A program made the translations under genes and the position numbers. The notes under the pieces were generated by a model, which was given only the letters and a program-made list of their open reading frames with translations, had not been told where the DNA came from and did no database searches. Below, piece after piece: positions 1-7,102 of a stretch of 9,238 bases of DNA. Position 1 is the stretch's first letter. Every line of letters starts with the position of its first letter. The stretch is from positions 1-9,238 of the forward strand of contig CAWVWF010000147.1 of the NCBI GenBank assembly GCA_963933885.1, given 5' to 3'. This DNA comes from CAWVWF01 sp963933885. Its GTDB lineage: Bacteria > Bacteroidota > Bacteroidia > Flavobacteriales_C > GCA-002722245.

Positions 1-83
1 ACGCGCGAGAATCGGGTAGTTAAGGGGCTAAACCTAATCGATCATAAACTGCTTTTGGGAAAGTTGCGGATAAGCATATATTA

Positions 84-101
84 ATTGTTTTGTTAAACAA
101 T
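84..101. promoter_or_regulatory. Inverted repeat upstream of the tyrosine operon
   Basis: ATTGTTT (84-90) and AAACAAT (95-101) are perfect 7-base inverted arms around TGTT, 59 bases before ATG 161. It could be an operator or a leader hairpin. I found no exact TAnnTTTG promoter element in 1-160, so the transcription start is unplaced. The rest of this leader holds nothing else I can support apart from the repeat at 145-157 and the GC-rich tip at 1-9. Confidence 0.35.
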
Positions 102-144
102 ACATGAAAGGAATCTAATACCAATAAAACCTGTTGCCAATTAT

Positions 145-157
145 TAACGTAACGTTA
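145..157. repeat. Short palindrome just before the dehydrogenase start codon
   Basis: TAACGT (145-150) and ACGTTA (152-157) are inverted around one base, ending 3 bases before ATG 161. The position overlaps the ribosome footprint, so it could influence initiation or bind a protein. The arms are only six bases. Confidence 0.25.
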
Positions 158-160
158 TTT

Positions 161-1396
161 ATGGATACCATAAATGATCTTATACAAAGGTTTGAATCCA
201 AGAAACCTCAAATTGTTTTTGAATGGAATGATTCAGAAACAACCGCTAAAGGTTGGGTAGTTATAAATTCATTAAGAGGCGGAGCAGCTGGAGGAGGAAC
301 TCGCATGAGAAAAGGAGTCACTTTCCACGAAGTTTTGTCGCTTGCTAAAACAATGGAAATTAAATTTAGTGTTGCGGGTCCAGCAATTGGCGGAGCAAAA
401 TCTGGAATTGATTTCGATCCAAACGATCCTCGAAAAAAAGAAGTACTCAAAAGATGGTACAAAGCAGTAATTCCATTGCTGAAAAGTTATTACGGTACAG
501 GAGGAGATATGAATGTTGATGAAATTGATGAAGTAATCCCTTTTACAGAAGAACACGGTTTATGGCATCCACAAGAAGGAATAGTGGTTGGGCACTTCAA
601 TCCCAAAGATTCAGAAAAAATAAAAAAAATTGGTCAGTTAAGATTAGGAGTTTCAACAGTTATTGCCAATCCTAAACTTTCGCCATCTATCGAGAATAAA
701 TATGGCGTGGCAGATATGATTACAGGATATGGTGTAGCTCAATCAGTTATACAATATTATTCAGCCCAAGGAATTAAGTCCAAAAACAAAGGTGTAATTA
801 TTCAAGGATGGGGTAATGTTGGTGCAGCCGCAGGTTTTTATCTTGCTCAAGCAGGTTTTCTAATAAAAGGAATAATAGATAAAACTGGTGCGTTAATATC
901 TAAAGAAGGGTTTGATCTGAGTAAAATCACTCAGTTATTTATCAATAGAACAAATAAGGTTTTAACCGATGATAATTTAATTTCATTTGAAGAAGGAAAT
1001 CAAGAAATCTGGAATATTAAAGCAGAGGTGTTTATTCCTGCCGCAGGATCAAGGTTAGTAACCGACAGTCAACTCAGTAAATTGGTGAACAATGGTCTAG
1101 AAGTTATTGCGAGTGGAGCAAATGTTCCTTTTAAAGATCCTGAAATATTCTATGGGGCTACCTTGAAAAAAGCTGATGAACTTGTAACTGTTATTCCTGA
1201 TTTTATTGCGAACTGTGGTATGGCTAGAACATTTGCTTATTTAATGATAGAAGACGCTGAAGTTACTTCATCTGCAATTTTTTCGGATGTTCAAAACAAG
1301 ATAAAAGAGGCAATAAATGAGGTGTTAAATAAGAATAAAACAGGAAGGTATTTTACTCAAACTGCGCTTGAAATAGCGATTCAAAAACTTTTATAA
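161..1396 (+). CDS. Glu/Leu/Phe/Val-family amino acid dehydrogenase, probably acting on an aromatic or branched-chain amino acid
   Basis: This is an NAD(P)-dependent oxidative deaminase converting an L-amino acid to its 2-oxo acid plus ammonia. Counting from ATG 161 (411 aa), the N-terminal catalytic domain has GGTRM (45-49), K68, the GGAKSG loop with the presumed catalytic lysine K80, and GTGGDMN with the presumed catalytic D116. The Rossmann domain carries GWGNVG (216-221) with D240 at the end of the next strand, which favours NAD. PDFIANCG (346-353) closes the active site. In glutamate dehydrogenases the GG of GGIR is preceded by a lysine that binds the substrate side-chain carboxylate. 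Here that position is G44 and the motif reads GGTRM, as in leucine and phenylalanine dehydrogenases. First gene of the tyrosine-catabolism operon, 1 base from hmgA. I infer it may turn tyrosine into 4-hydroxyphenylpyruvate; glutamate dehydrogenase is the alternative. The frame is open from a TTG at 134, but ATG 161 is the likelier start because homology-like sequence begins after it. Confidence 0.88.
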   Translation: MDTINDLIQRFESKKPQIVFEWNDSETTAKGWVVINSLRGGAAGGGTRMRKGVTFHEVLSLAKTMEIKFSVAGPAIGGAKSGIDFDPNDPRKKEVLKRWYKAVIPLLKSYYGTGGDMNVDEIDEVIPFTEEHGLWHPQEGIVVGHFNPKDSEKIKKIGQLRLGVSTVIANPKLSPSIENKYGVADMITGYGVAQSVIQYYSAQGIKSKNKGVIIQGWGNVGAAAGFYLAQAGFLIKGIIDKTGALISKEGFDLSKITQLFINRTNKVLTDDNLISFEEGNQEIWNIKAEVFIPAAGSRLVTDSQLSKLVNNGLEVIASGANVPFKDPEIFYGATLKKADELVTVIPDFIANCGMARTFAYLMIEDAEVTSSAIFSDVQNKIKEAINEVLNKNKTGRYFTQTALEIAIQKLL

Positions 1397-1397
1397 T

Positions 1398-2546
1398 ATG
1401 TACTATAAACTAGGAATCATACCCAATAAACGGCACACTGTATTTAAAGCAGAGTCAGGTGACTTTTATTATGAAGAGTTATTTGGAACCGAAGGTTTTA
1501 CAGGAGTATCTTCCTTGTTATATCATGTTAATAGACCAACAAGAGTAAAAGAAATTATTGGTGAAGAAAACGTGGCTCCTGAAATAGTCTCAAAAAATCA
1601 AATACAATCTAGAAAACTAACAGGGTTTAAAATTAAACCGGATAAAGATTATTTACAGAGTAAAAAAGTTTTGTTGCTAAACCAAGATGTTCAAATTTCT
1701 TTAGCGGCACCTATGGATTCAATGACGGAATATTTTTACAAAAATGCTTTGGCTGATGAACTCGTTTTTATTCATCAAGGATCTGGTATTTTACATACTT
1801 TCTTAGGTGATATTTCTTTCGTTGAAGGGGATTATATTGTAATACCTAAAGGCATTATCTATCAATTTGAATTTAATTCTAGCAAAAATAAAATGCTAAT
1901 TATCGAATCTTCAGGACCGATAACCGCACCCAAAAGGTATAAGAATAAAGAAGGTCAGTTTTTAGAAACTTCACCTTATTGTGAACGAGATTTAAAAACC
2001 CCTCAGAATTTAAAAACAATAAACGAAGAAGGTGATTTTAAGATAAAAATTAAAAAAGGTGATGTCATTCATACATTAATATATGCTTCACATCCTTTTA
2101 GTGTAGTTGGCTGGGATGGATACAATTATCCATATGCTTTCTCAATTCATGATTTTGAACCAATTACCGGAAGAGTGCATCAACCGCCACCCGTTCATCA
2201 AACTTTTACAGGACATAATTTTGTAGTTTGTTCTTTTGTGCCGCGTATGTATGATTATCATCCTAACGCTGTACCTGCTCCTTATAACCATAGTAATATA
2301 GATTCTGATGAAGTTTTATATTATGTTGCGGGTAATTTCATGAGTAGAAAAGGAATTAAAGAAGGAGATTTAACACTACATCCAGCGGGAATTCCGCATG
2401 GCCCACATCCTGGGACAATGGAGAATAGCATTGGAAAAAAAGAGACTAAAGAAATGGCTGTAATGATTGATCCTTTCAAGCCATTATGGATAACTGAGGC
2501 AGCTTTGGAAATTGAAGACCCCGATTATTATAAGAGTTGGATATAA
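1398..2546 (+). CDS. hmgA: Homogentisate 1,2-dioxygenase
   Basis: A cytoplasmic non-haem Fe(II) ring-cleaving dioxygenase that opens homogentisate to maleylacetoacetate. The protein is 382 aa, shorter than the roughly 430-445 aa of human or Pseudomonas enzymes. It has a cupin-like N-terminal half (strand-rich, about 90-170) and a C-terminal catalytic half. The latter contains the GRVHQPPPVH stretch (258-267), NHSNIDSDEVLYY (297-309) and HPAGIPHGPHPG (328-339). By eye, H298, E305 and H334 correspond to the human iron ligands H335, E341 and H371; the H298 match is the least certain because the spacing to the glutamate is one residue longer. The start codon sits 1 base after the dehydrogenase stop (TAATATG), so translation is probably coupled. 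It is followed 12 bases later by hppD, whose pathway product is its substrate. Confidence 0.95.
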   Translation: MYYKLGIIPNKRHTVFKAESGDFYYEELFGTEGFTGVSSLLYHVNRPTRVKEIIGEENVAPEIVSKNQIQSRKLTGFKIKPDKDYLQSKKVLLLNQDVQISLAAPMDSMTEYFYKNALADELVFIHQGSGILHTFLGDISFVEGDYIVIPKGIIYQFEFNSSKNKMLIIESSGPITAPKRYKNKEGQFLETSPYCERDLKTPQNLKTINEEGDFKIKIKKGDVIHTLIYASHPFSVVGWDGYNYPYAFSIHDFEPITGRVHQPPPVHQTFTGHNFVVCSFVPRMYDYHPNAVPAPYNHSNIDSDEVLYYVAGNFMSRKGIKEGDLTLHPAGIPHGPHPGTMENSIGKKETKEMAVMIDPFKPLWITEAALEIEDPDYYKSWI

Positions 2547-2558
2547 AATTATAAACCC

Positions 2559-3656
2559 ATGGAAACAAAAGACTTTTTACCCTTGAAAGGGACCGATCAT
2601 TTGGAGTTTTACGTGAGTAATGCAAAACAATCTGCGCATTACTATCAAACTGTTATGGGGTTTCAGCCACTAGCAAGAGCTGGATTAATTACAGGAAGAA
2701 AAGAATTAGAATCATATGTGGTTAGGCAAGACAAAATCACTTTGGTATTTACATCTCCATTGATTGAAGGAACAGAAACAGGAAGACATATTGATAAACA
2801 TGGAGATGGTGTGAAAGTAATCGCCTTTTGGGTGGATGATTCATATCAAGCTTATAAAGAAACGATCCAAAGAGGTGCTACTTCATTTTTAGAACCTGAA
2901 GAACGTGTTGATGAAAATGGTAAGGTGAAGTTTTCAGGAATTCATACATATGGAGATACAGTTCATTTATTTATAGAAAGGAAAGAATATAACGGTGTTT
3001 TTTTACCAGGATTTGTAGCATGGAACAACGAACTTAAAGTTGACGAAGTTGGATTAAAATATGTTGACCACATGGTTGGAAATGTAGATTGGGGACAAAT
3101 GAATGTTTGGACTAAATTTTATGAAGATGTTTTGGGCTTCACTCAAATTGTTTCATTTGATGACAAGGATATTTCTACAGAATTCACTTCATTAATGAGT
3201 AAAGTAATGAGCAATGGAAGTGGGAAAATAAAATTCCCCATTAACGAGCCCGCTAAAGGAAAAAAGAAATCACAAATTGAAGAATATCTAGACTTTTATG
3301 GAGGTGCAGGAGTTCAGCACATTGCAGTAGCTACAGATGATATTGTAAAAACAGTAAGACTTTTAAAAGAAAGGGGAATGGACTTTTTATATGTCCCAGA
3401 CACTTATTACGACGGAATAGAAGAAAGAATTGGGGAGATTGATGAAGATATTGCACCTTTAAAAGAATTGGGAATTTTAATTGATAGAGATGAGGATGGT
3501 TATTTATTACAACTGTTCTCTAAACCTGTAGGCCCTAGACCAACACTGTTTTACGAGATCATTCAACGTAATGGAGCTAAATCATTCGGTAAAGGGAATT
3601 TTAAAGCGCTATTTGAAGCCATTGAAAGAGAACAAGAACGTAGAGGAACATTATAA
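2559..3656 (+). CDS. hppD: 4-hydroxyphenylpyruvate dioxygenase
   Basis: A non-haem Fe(II), 2-oxo-acid-dependent dioxygenase that decarboxylates, hydroxylates and rearranges 4-hydroxyphenylpyruvate to homogentisate. The 365-aa protein has the two vicinal-oxygen-chelate halves expected: an N-terminal one beginning at DHLEFYV (13-19) and a catalytic C-terminal one beginning at VDHMVGNV (169-176). The iron ligands are visible as H171 (VDHMV), H254 (VQHIAV) and E333 (LFYEIIQR). The C-terminal GAKSFGKGNFKALFEAIE (339-356) is the helix that closes the active site in this family. Length and motifs are complete. It lies 12 bases after hmgA and 16 bases before fahA, in pathway context. The related enzyme 4-hydroxymandelate synthase is unlikely because hmgA and fahA flank it. 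Confidence 0.96.
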   Translation: METKDFLPLKGTDHLEFYVSNAKQSAHYYQTVMGFQPLARAGLITGRKELESYVVRQDKITLVFTSPLIEGTETGRHIDKHGDGVKVIAFWVDDSYQAYKETIQRGATSFLEPEERVDENGKVKFSGIHTYGDTVHLFIERKEYNGVFLPGFVAWNNELKVDEVGLKYVDHMVGNVDWGQMNVWTKFYEDVLGFTQIVSFDDKDISTEFTSLMSKVMSNGSGKIKFPINEPAKGKKKSQIEEYLDFYGGAGVQHIAVATDDIVKTVRLLKERGMDFLYVPDTYYDGIEERIGEIDEDIAPLKELGILIDRDEDGYLLQLFSKPVGPRPTLFYEIIQRNGAKSFGKGNFKALFEAIEREQERRGTL

Positions 3657-3672
3657 TTTATAGATATAGTAG

Positions 3673-4848
3673 ATGAAAACATGGTTAGAAATAAATGATA
3701 ATAGTGGATTTAATATTCACCATCTTCCATTTGGAATTTTCTCTAATTCGGATGAAAATAAGAGAGTAGGAATTGCCATTGGTGACTTTATCATTGATTT
3801 ACATCAAGCCTCAATACTTGAGGTTATTTCTTGTCCAATTGATGCCCTAAAATCTGATAGTTTAAACCAATTTATTCAACTAGGTAAAAAGGTAACATCG
3901 AAAATAAGAGCAAATTTACAGACACAACTATGTGATATAAATAGTCCTCTTTTTAAAGCAAAAAAGGAAGTATTAGTTCCATTAAAACAAGCTAAATTAC
4001 ATTTACCGATTCAAGTGGGTGACTATACTGACTTTTATGCTAGCAGAGGACATGCTACAAATGTTGGAGAGATATTTAGAGGAAAAGAAAATGCATTAAA
4101 TCCCAACTGGAATCACATTCCAATTGCTTACCACGGTAGAAGTTCTTCGATTGTTAATTCAGGAACAGATATACAAAGACCAAATGGATTATTAAATCTT
4201 GAAAACGAAACTTATTCACCTACTAAAAAACTAGATTTCGAACTAGAATTTGGATTTGTAATTGGAAAAGAAAACGCTTTAGGAAACCCTATTAAAATAG
4301 AAAATTCAGAAGAATATATTTTCGGTGTTTCACTCGTAAACGACTGGTCTGCAAGAGATATTCAAAAACTAGAATACGTTCCGCTTGGACCATTTCTTGG
4401 GAAAAGTTTTGCAACCACTATAAGTAATTGGATTACACCTATTGAAGCTCTAAATGATTTTAAAATAAAAGCAATAGAGGATGAAACATTAGTAACTCCA
4501 AATGCTCTAAAAAGCAAATCTCTTACAACGTGGGATATAAAATTAGAAGCCTATTTAAACGGTAACAAAATCTCCGCTGTAACCCTAAATCATTTGTCCT
4601 GGACAATACATCAAATGATAGCACATCATACTAGCAATGGATGTAACTTACAAGTAGGTGATTTAATAGCAACAGGGACAATATCTGGAAGAAATAAAGG
4701 AGAAAAAAGCAGTTTATTAGAAATCACAAATGATGGACGAAACGGGGAATATTTAAATGATGGTGATGAAGTTTGTATAAAAGCCTACGTAAACAATGGA
4801 TCGAAAATATTTGAACTAGGTGAAGTAATTGGTAAAATAAAAATATGA
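3673..4848 (+). CDS. fahA: Fumarylacetoacetase
   Basis: This enzyme hydrolyses fumarylacetoacetate to fumarate and acetoacetate, the last step of tyrosine breakdown. The 391-aa protein has a small N-terminal domain (about 1-110) and the catalytic FAH domain. By alignment from memory with mouse FAH, the metal ligands are D120 (DYTDFY), E190 and E192 (DFELEFG) and D224 (VNDWSARD). The catalytic histidine is H127 (SRGHATNVG). Substrate contacts R136, Y153 (AYHGRSS), K244 (LGKSF) and probably T336 (ATGTISG) are also present. Their relative spacing agrees with the mouse enzyme, which argues for true fumarylacetoacetase over the wider FAH hydrolase family. Its stop overlaps the start of the next gene by 4 bases (ATGA). 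Confidence 0.96.
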   Translation: MKTWLEINDNSGFNIHHLPFGIFSNSDENKRVGIAIGDFIIDLHQASILEVISCPIDALKSDSLNQFIQLGKKVTSKIRANLQTQLCDINSPLFKAKKEVLVPLKQAKLHLPIQVGDYTDFYASRGHATNVGEIFRGKENALNPNWNHIPIAYHGRSSSIVNSGTDIQRPNGLLNLENETYSPTKKLDFELEFGFVIGKENALGNPIKIENSEEYIFGVSLVNDWSARDIQKLEYVPLGPFLGKSFATTISNWITPIEALNDFKIKAIEDETLVTPNALKSKSLTTWDIKLEAYLNGNKISAVTLNHLSWTIHQMIAHHTSNGCNLQVGDLIATGTISGRNKGEKSSLLEITNDGRNGEYLNDGDEVCIKAYVNNGSKIFELGEVIGKIKI

Positions 4849-5684
4849 AAGGTTATCAAAACATAAAACCGAATGAAGTAGAATTAAAGAAATTGTACGG
4901 CTTATTATCAGCCGCAGTTTCTCCACGCCCAATTGCGTTAGTTAGTAGCGTAGATAAAGATGGGAATCCCAATTTAAGCCCTTTTAGTTTCTTCAATTTA
5001 TTCAGCATCAACCCTCCTATTGTTATTTTTTCACCTGTAACAAGAATAGGAGATGAAACCACCAAAGACACACTGCAAAATGTGATCGAACATCCTGAAG
5101 TTACGATCAATTTGGTAAGTAAAGACATGGTTGATCAAGTATCTTTAGCAAGTTCAGATTATAAAAAAGGTGTTAATGAATTTGAAAAATCCGGTTTAAC
5201 ACCACTAAAATCTGAATTAGTAAAACCAAGCTGCGTTTTAGAATCTGCTGTAAGTTTAGAGTGTAAAGTTATTGAAGTTAAAAAGCTTGGAAACAAAGGT
5301 GGAGCAGGAAACCTAGTGATTTGTGAAGTATTGATGATTAGAATTAAGGATGAAGTTATGAATGGAACTCGGATTGATACGCTCATGCTTAACTCCGTTT
5401 CACGACTAGGCGGTAGTTATTATGGTTTAACAACAGAAAACGCCTTATTTGAACTCCCTAAGCCTAATGGAATAGGTGTAGGTTTTGATAAATTACCTCC
5501 AGAAATATTATCTAGTACAATATTATCAGCCGCTAACTTAAGTCAATTAGCAAGTTATGAAAGTTTGAACAATTTAACACCGAGTAATGGTGCATTCGAA
5601 ACTATAGAAGCTCAACATATTGCAATAAAGAATGCTTTGGATCAGAATGATATACGCACTGCTTGGCAAATTGTACTTAAATAG
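4845..5684 (+). CDS. Flavin reductase-like FMN-binding split-barrel protein
   Basis: A 279-aa protein whose residues about 15-195 match the flavin reductase-like split-barrel family. SPRPIALVSSVDKDGNPNLS (26-45), FSFFNLFSINPP (47-58) and SRLGGSYYG (186-194) are typical FMN-contact segments. Family members either reduce free flavin with NAD(P)H for a partner monooxygenase or act as flavoproteins themselves. No flavin-dependent monooxygenase is visible in the window. About 80 further residues (200-279) follow the core, starting FELPKPNG and predicted mostly helical; this tail is longer than in minimal flavin reductases. The ATG overlaps the fahA stop by 4 bases, so it is translationally coupled and evidently part of the tyrosine operon, yet its step is not known to me. 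No signal peptide. Its stop codon overlaps the end of phhA by 8 bases on the other strand. Confidence 0.85.
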   Translation: MKGYQNIKPNEVELKKLYGLLSAAVSPRPIALVSSVDKDGNPNLSPFSFFNLFSINPPIVIFSPVTRIGDETTKDTLQNVIEHPEVTINLVSKDMVDQVSLASSDYKKGVNEFEKSGLTPLKSELVKPSCVLESAVSLECKVIEVKKLGNKGGAGNLVICEVLMIRIKDEVMNGTRIDTLMLNSVSRLGGSYYGLTTENALFELPKPNGIGVGFDKLPPEILSSTILSAANLSQLASYESLNNLTPSNGAFETIEAQHIAIKNALDQNDIRTAWQIVLK

Positions 5685-5698
5685 TATCTCTTGCTAAG
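5662..5698 (+). terminator. Possible hairpin terminator at the convergent gene ends
   Basis: CTTGGCAA (5662-5669) can pair with TTGCTAAG (5691-5698) in the + strand transcript, eight pairs including one G-U. TACT (5674-5677) and AGTA (5683-5686) in the loop can pair as an inner stem. It spans both stop codons. The following ATTT is a poor U-tract, and on the minus strand the G-U becomes a mismatch, so this is only a weak candidate. Confidence 0.28.
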
Positions 5699-6408
5699 AT
5701 TTCCTCCAACTTAAATAATGATTGGTATAATTGTTCGAAAGATTGAATAGCGTAATAATAAGGTTGAATTTTAGAAATATCATACTCCGAATTAATTACC
5801 TTTTCGAGGTCAAAAGATCTAATGTCGGCATTTTTTGAAAATATCTTTTTCGACTCAGCCAGGGAAGAAAGTATCCCAGCCCCATAAATTTTATAATCAC
5901 CTTTTCTTATCATCATACCAAACTCAATGGTAAACCAGTACAGCTTTTGAATTTTAGCCAAAGCTTTTGGGTGCTTAGCGTATTTAGTACCTATCTCTCC
6001 TAGTTTCTGAGTAAAACTCGAATAGCCTTTATCCATTAATAAAGGGATATGCCCATAGGTATCATGAAACATATCTGGTTCTGAAAGATATTTTAATTGA
6101 TCTTTACTTCTCAACCATGTTGAAGAGCAAAACTTTTTCTTAGACAAGAATCTAAAAAATTCTTCTGCAGAAATTAACCCAGGAACAACATTAATTGTCC
6201 AACCATTTTTCCGCTTGAGAAGCTTATTTAGTTTGGTGAACTTTGGTATTTTATCAGAATTCATAGCTGTTTCTAACTCCTTTAAACAGGCATGAAATTC
6301 AATACATGATTTATTGATTAGGTTTTTAGTTTGTTCAGTATACAACTTATTCCAAATCCAAAAATCATCTTTGGTGTAAAGATCATGATTTTGATTTAAA
6401 TTCTTCAT
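5677..6408 (-). CDS. phhA: Phenylalanine 4-monooxygenase (phenylalanine hydroxylase)
   Basis: A non-haem iron, tetrahydropterin-dependent hydroxylase that converts phenylalanine to tyrosine and so feeds the operon on the facing strand. The 243-aa protein corresponds to the catalytic domain only, without the N-terminal ACT domain or the C-terminal tetramerisation helix of animal enzymes, as is usual in bacteria. The core runs from KNGWTINVVPGLISAEEFF (67-85) through EPDMFHDTYGHIPLL (110-124) to KLYWFTIEFGMM (155-166). Iron ligands are H115, H120 and E162. Tryptophan hydroxylase shares this fold, but the neighbours favour phenylalanine. No pterin-4a-carbinolamine dehydratase or dihydropteridine reductase is in the window. 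It runs tail-to-tail into the flavin-reductase-like gene with an 8-base overlap, and has its own upstream region (6409-6552) with inverted repeats, so it is probably regulated separately. Confidence 0.94.
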   Translation of the reverse strand: MKNLNQNHDLYTKDDFWIWNKLYTEQTKNLINKSCIEFHACLKELETAMNSDKIPKFTKLNKLLKRKNGWTINVVPGLISAEEFFRFLSKKKFCSSTWLRSKDQLKYLSEPDMFHDTYGHIPLLMDKGYSSFTQKLGEIGTKYAKHPKALAKIQKLYWFTIEFGMMIRKGDYKIYGAGILSSLAESKKIFSKNADIRSFDLEKVINSEYDISKIQPYYYAIQSFEQLYQSLFKLEEILARDTI

Positions 6409-6421
6409 AAGTACTTAATTA

Positions 6422-6525
6422 ACAAATTAAATTTGTCAAAAGCTAATTATTAAAGAACTAAAACGCTGTTTATTTGTAAAAAACAAATAATACAAACTGT
6501 TTAAGTGATAATTATTGTCAATAAT
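6422..6525. promoter_or_regulatory. phhA upstream region with three perfect inverted repeats
   Basis: The 144-base gap before phhA contains ACAAATT-A-AATTTGT (6422-6436), TTATTTGT (6470-6477) paired with ACAAATAA (6483-6490) around five A, and ATTATTG-T-CAATAAT (6511-6525). The first lies 13 bases before the start codon. The first two share the half-site ACAAAT. They may be operator sites for control of phhA; in such AT-rich DNA one or more could be chance. No exact TAnnTTTG element was found on the phhA strand. Confidence 0.35.
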
Positions 6526-6552
6526 GAGAGAAATTTTAAGAATAAAGCAATT

Positions 6553-6933
6553 CTACCTATCCCAATTCTTAAACTTATCATCTAATCTATATAGGATTCT
6601 TTTCTTCCTTTTTAGAAGAATTCCATCTTCTCTGTAAATTTTGAGTCCTTTGCTACTAACGATAAAAGAAGTTGGCGGTGATAAACTAGCTGCCCCCGGT
6701 TTTAAATCTAGTAAATCATAAGGCTTGGTTTTATACTTTTTCACAGTTGAATGAAGATGATACTTCACAATCATAGTGTCACCTTTCATAGTATATGAGC
6801 CAATGGACTCACTTTTTGTTAAAGCGTTATATTCATCCATATAACCCATATTATACTTGATGTATTTTATCGTTGAATCCTCAAACAGTTGAACAACAAA
6901 ATCTGTTTCAAAAGTTCCAACGAAGGCACACAA
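6553..6933 (-). CDS. Hypothetical protein, small and strand-rich; 3' part of a probably interrupted secreted-protein gene
   Basis: I do not recognise a family. The 126-aa frame opens at a TTG codon and reads VGTFETDFVVQLFEDS, then GSYTMKGDTMIVKYH, then SFIVSSKGLKIYREDG. This pattern of short strands with G-[ST]-[YF] turns resembles small lipocalin-like or beta-sandwich proteins common outside the cytoplasm in Bacteroidota, but that is only an impression. No catalytic motif is visible. The C-terminus is basic (KRKKRILYR). The same frame continues upstream, after one TAG at 6949-6951, into an ATG-started hydrophobic segment (6949-7032), so the TTG start may be spurious and the gene a pseudogene. 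It lies on the same strand as phhA, 144 bases upstream of it. Confidence 0.5.
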   Translation of the reverse strand: MCAFVGTFETDFVVQLFEDSTIKYIKYNMGYMDEYNALTKSESIGSYTMKGDTMIVKYHLHSTVKKYKTKPYDLLDLKPGAASLSPPTSFIVSSKGLKIYREDGILLKRKKRILYRLDDKFKNWDR

Positions 6934-6948
6934 TTGTGAATGACTTGT

Positions 6949-7032
6949 CTAGATACTTACAGGTTTCTTCTCTTCAATAAAAGAGGAGTAAAGCAGTATT
7001 AGTGCACATGTAACTCCTGAAGTTAAGCTCAT
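6949..7032 (-). pseudogene. Signal-peptide-like 5' segment ending in an in-frame amber codon
   Basis: From ATG 7032 the frame reads MSLTSGVTCALILLYSSFIE and continues EKKPVSI to TAG at 6951-6949, 27 codons. It is exactly in frame with the 6553-6933 reading frame, only five codons separating the TAG from that frame's TTG. The segment has a hydrophobic run (GVTCALILLYSSFI) followed by charged residues, like a signal peptide or signal anchor, which would suit the small strand-rich protein after it. The uninterrupted gene would have been about 159 codons (7032-6553). A single nonsense mutation explains this most simply; sequencing error or readthrough are alternatives. Confidence 0.5.
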
Positions 7033-7102
7033 TTATTTATGATATTCTTACAAGATACTACTTACTAGATGAACGAAAATATTCTACGAAAAACTAATAA
7101 CA

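Noticed and set aside
134..160. TTG-initiated extension of the dehydrogenase by nine residues
   Set aside because: The extra residues PIINVTLF do not resemble the family, no ribosome-binding signal precedes the TTG, and an ATG follows at 161.
208..556. Two open frames of 84 and 94 codons antisense to the dehydrogenase
   Set aside because: They lie wholly inside a well-supported gene, show no recognisable motif and overlap each other.
4856..5386. Two open frames of 90 and 75 codons antisense to the flavin-reductase-like gene
   Set aside because: Shadow frames of a conserved coding sequence, with low-complexity Ser/Thr/Leu-rich translations.
161..6408. A novel defence or mobile system
   Set aside because: All six genes match known enzyme families and all but the flavin-reductase-like one fit one aromatic amino acid catabolic pathway; no nuclease, integrase, transposase or repeat-array signature was seen.
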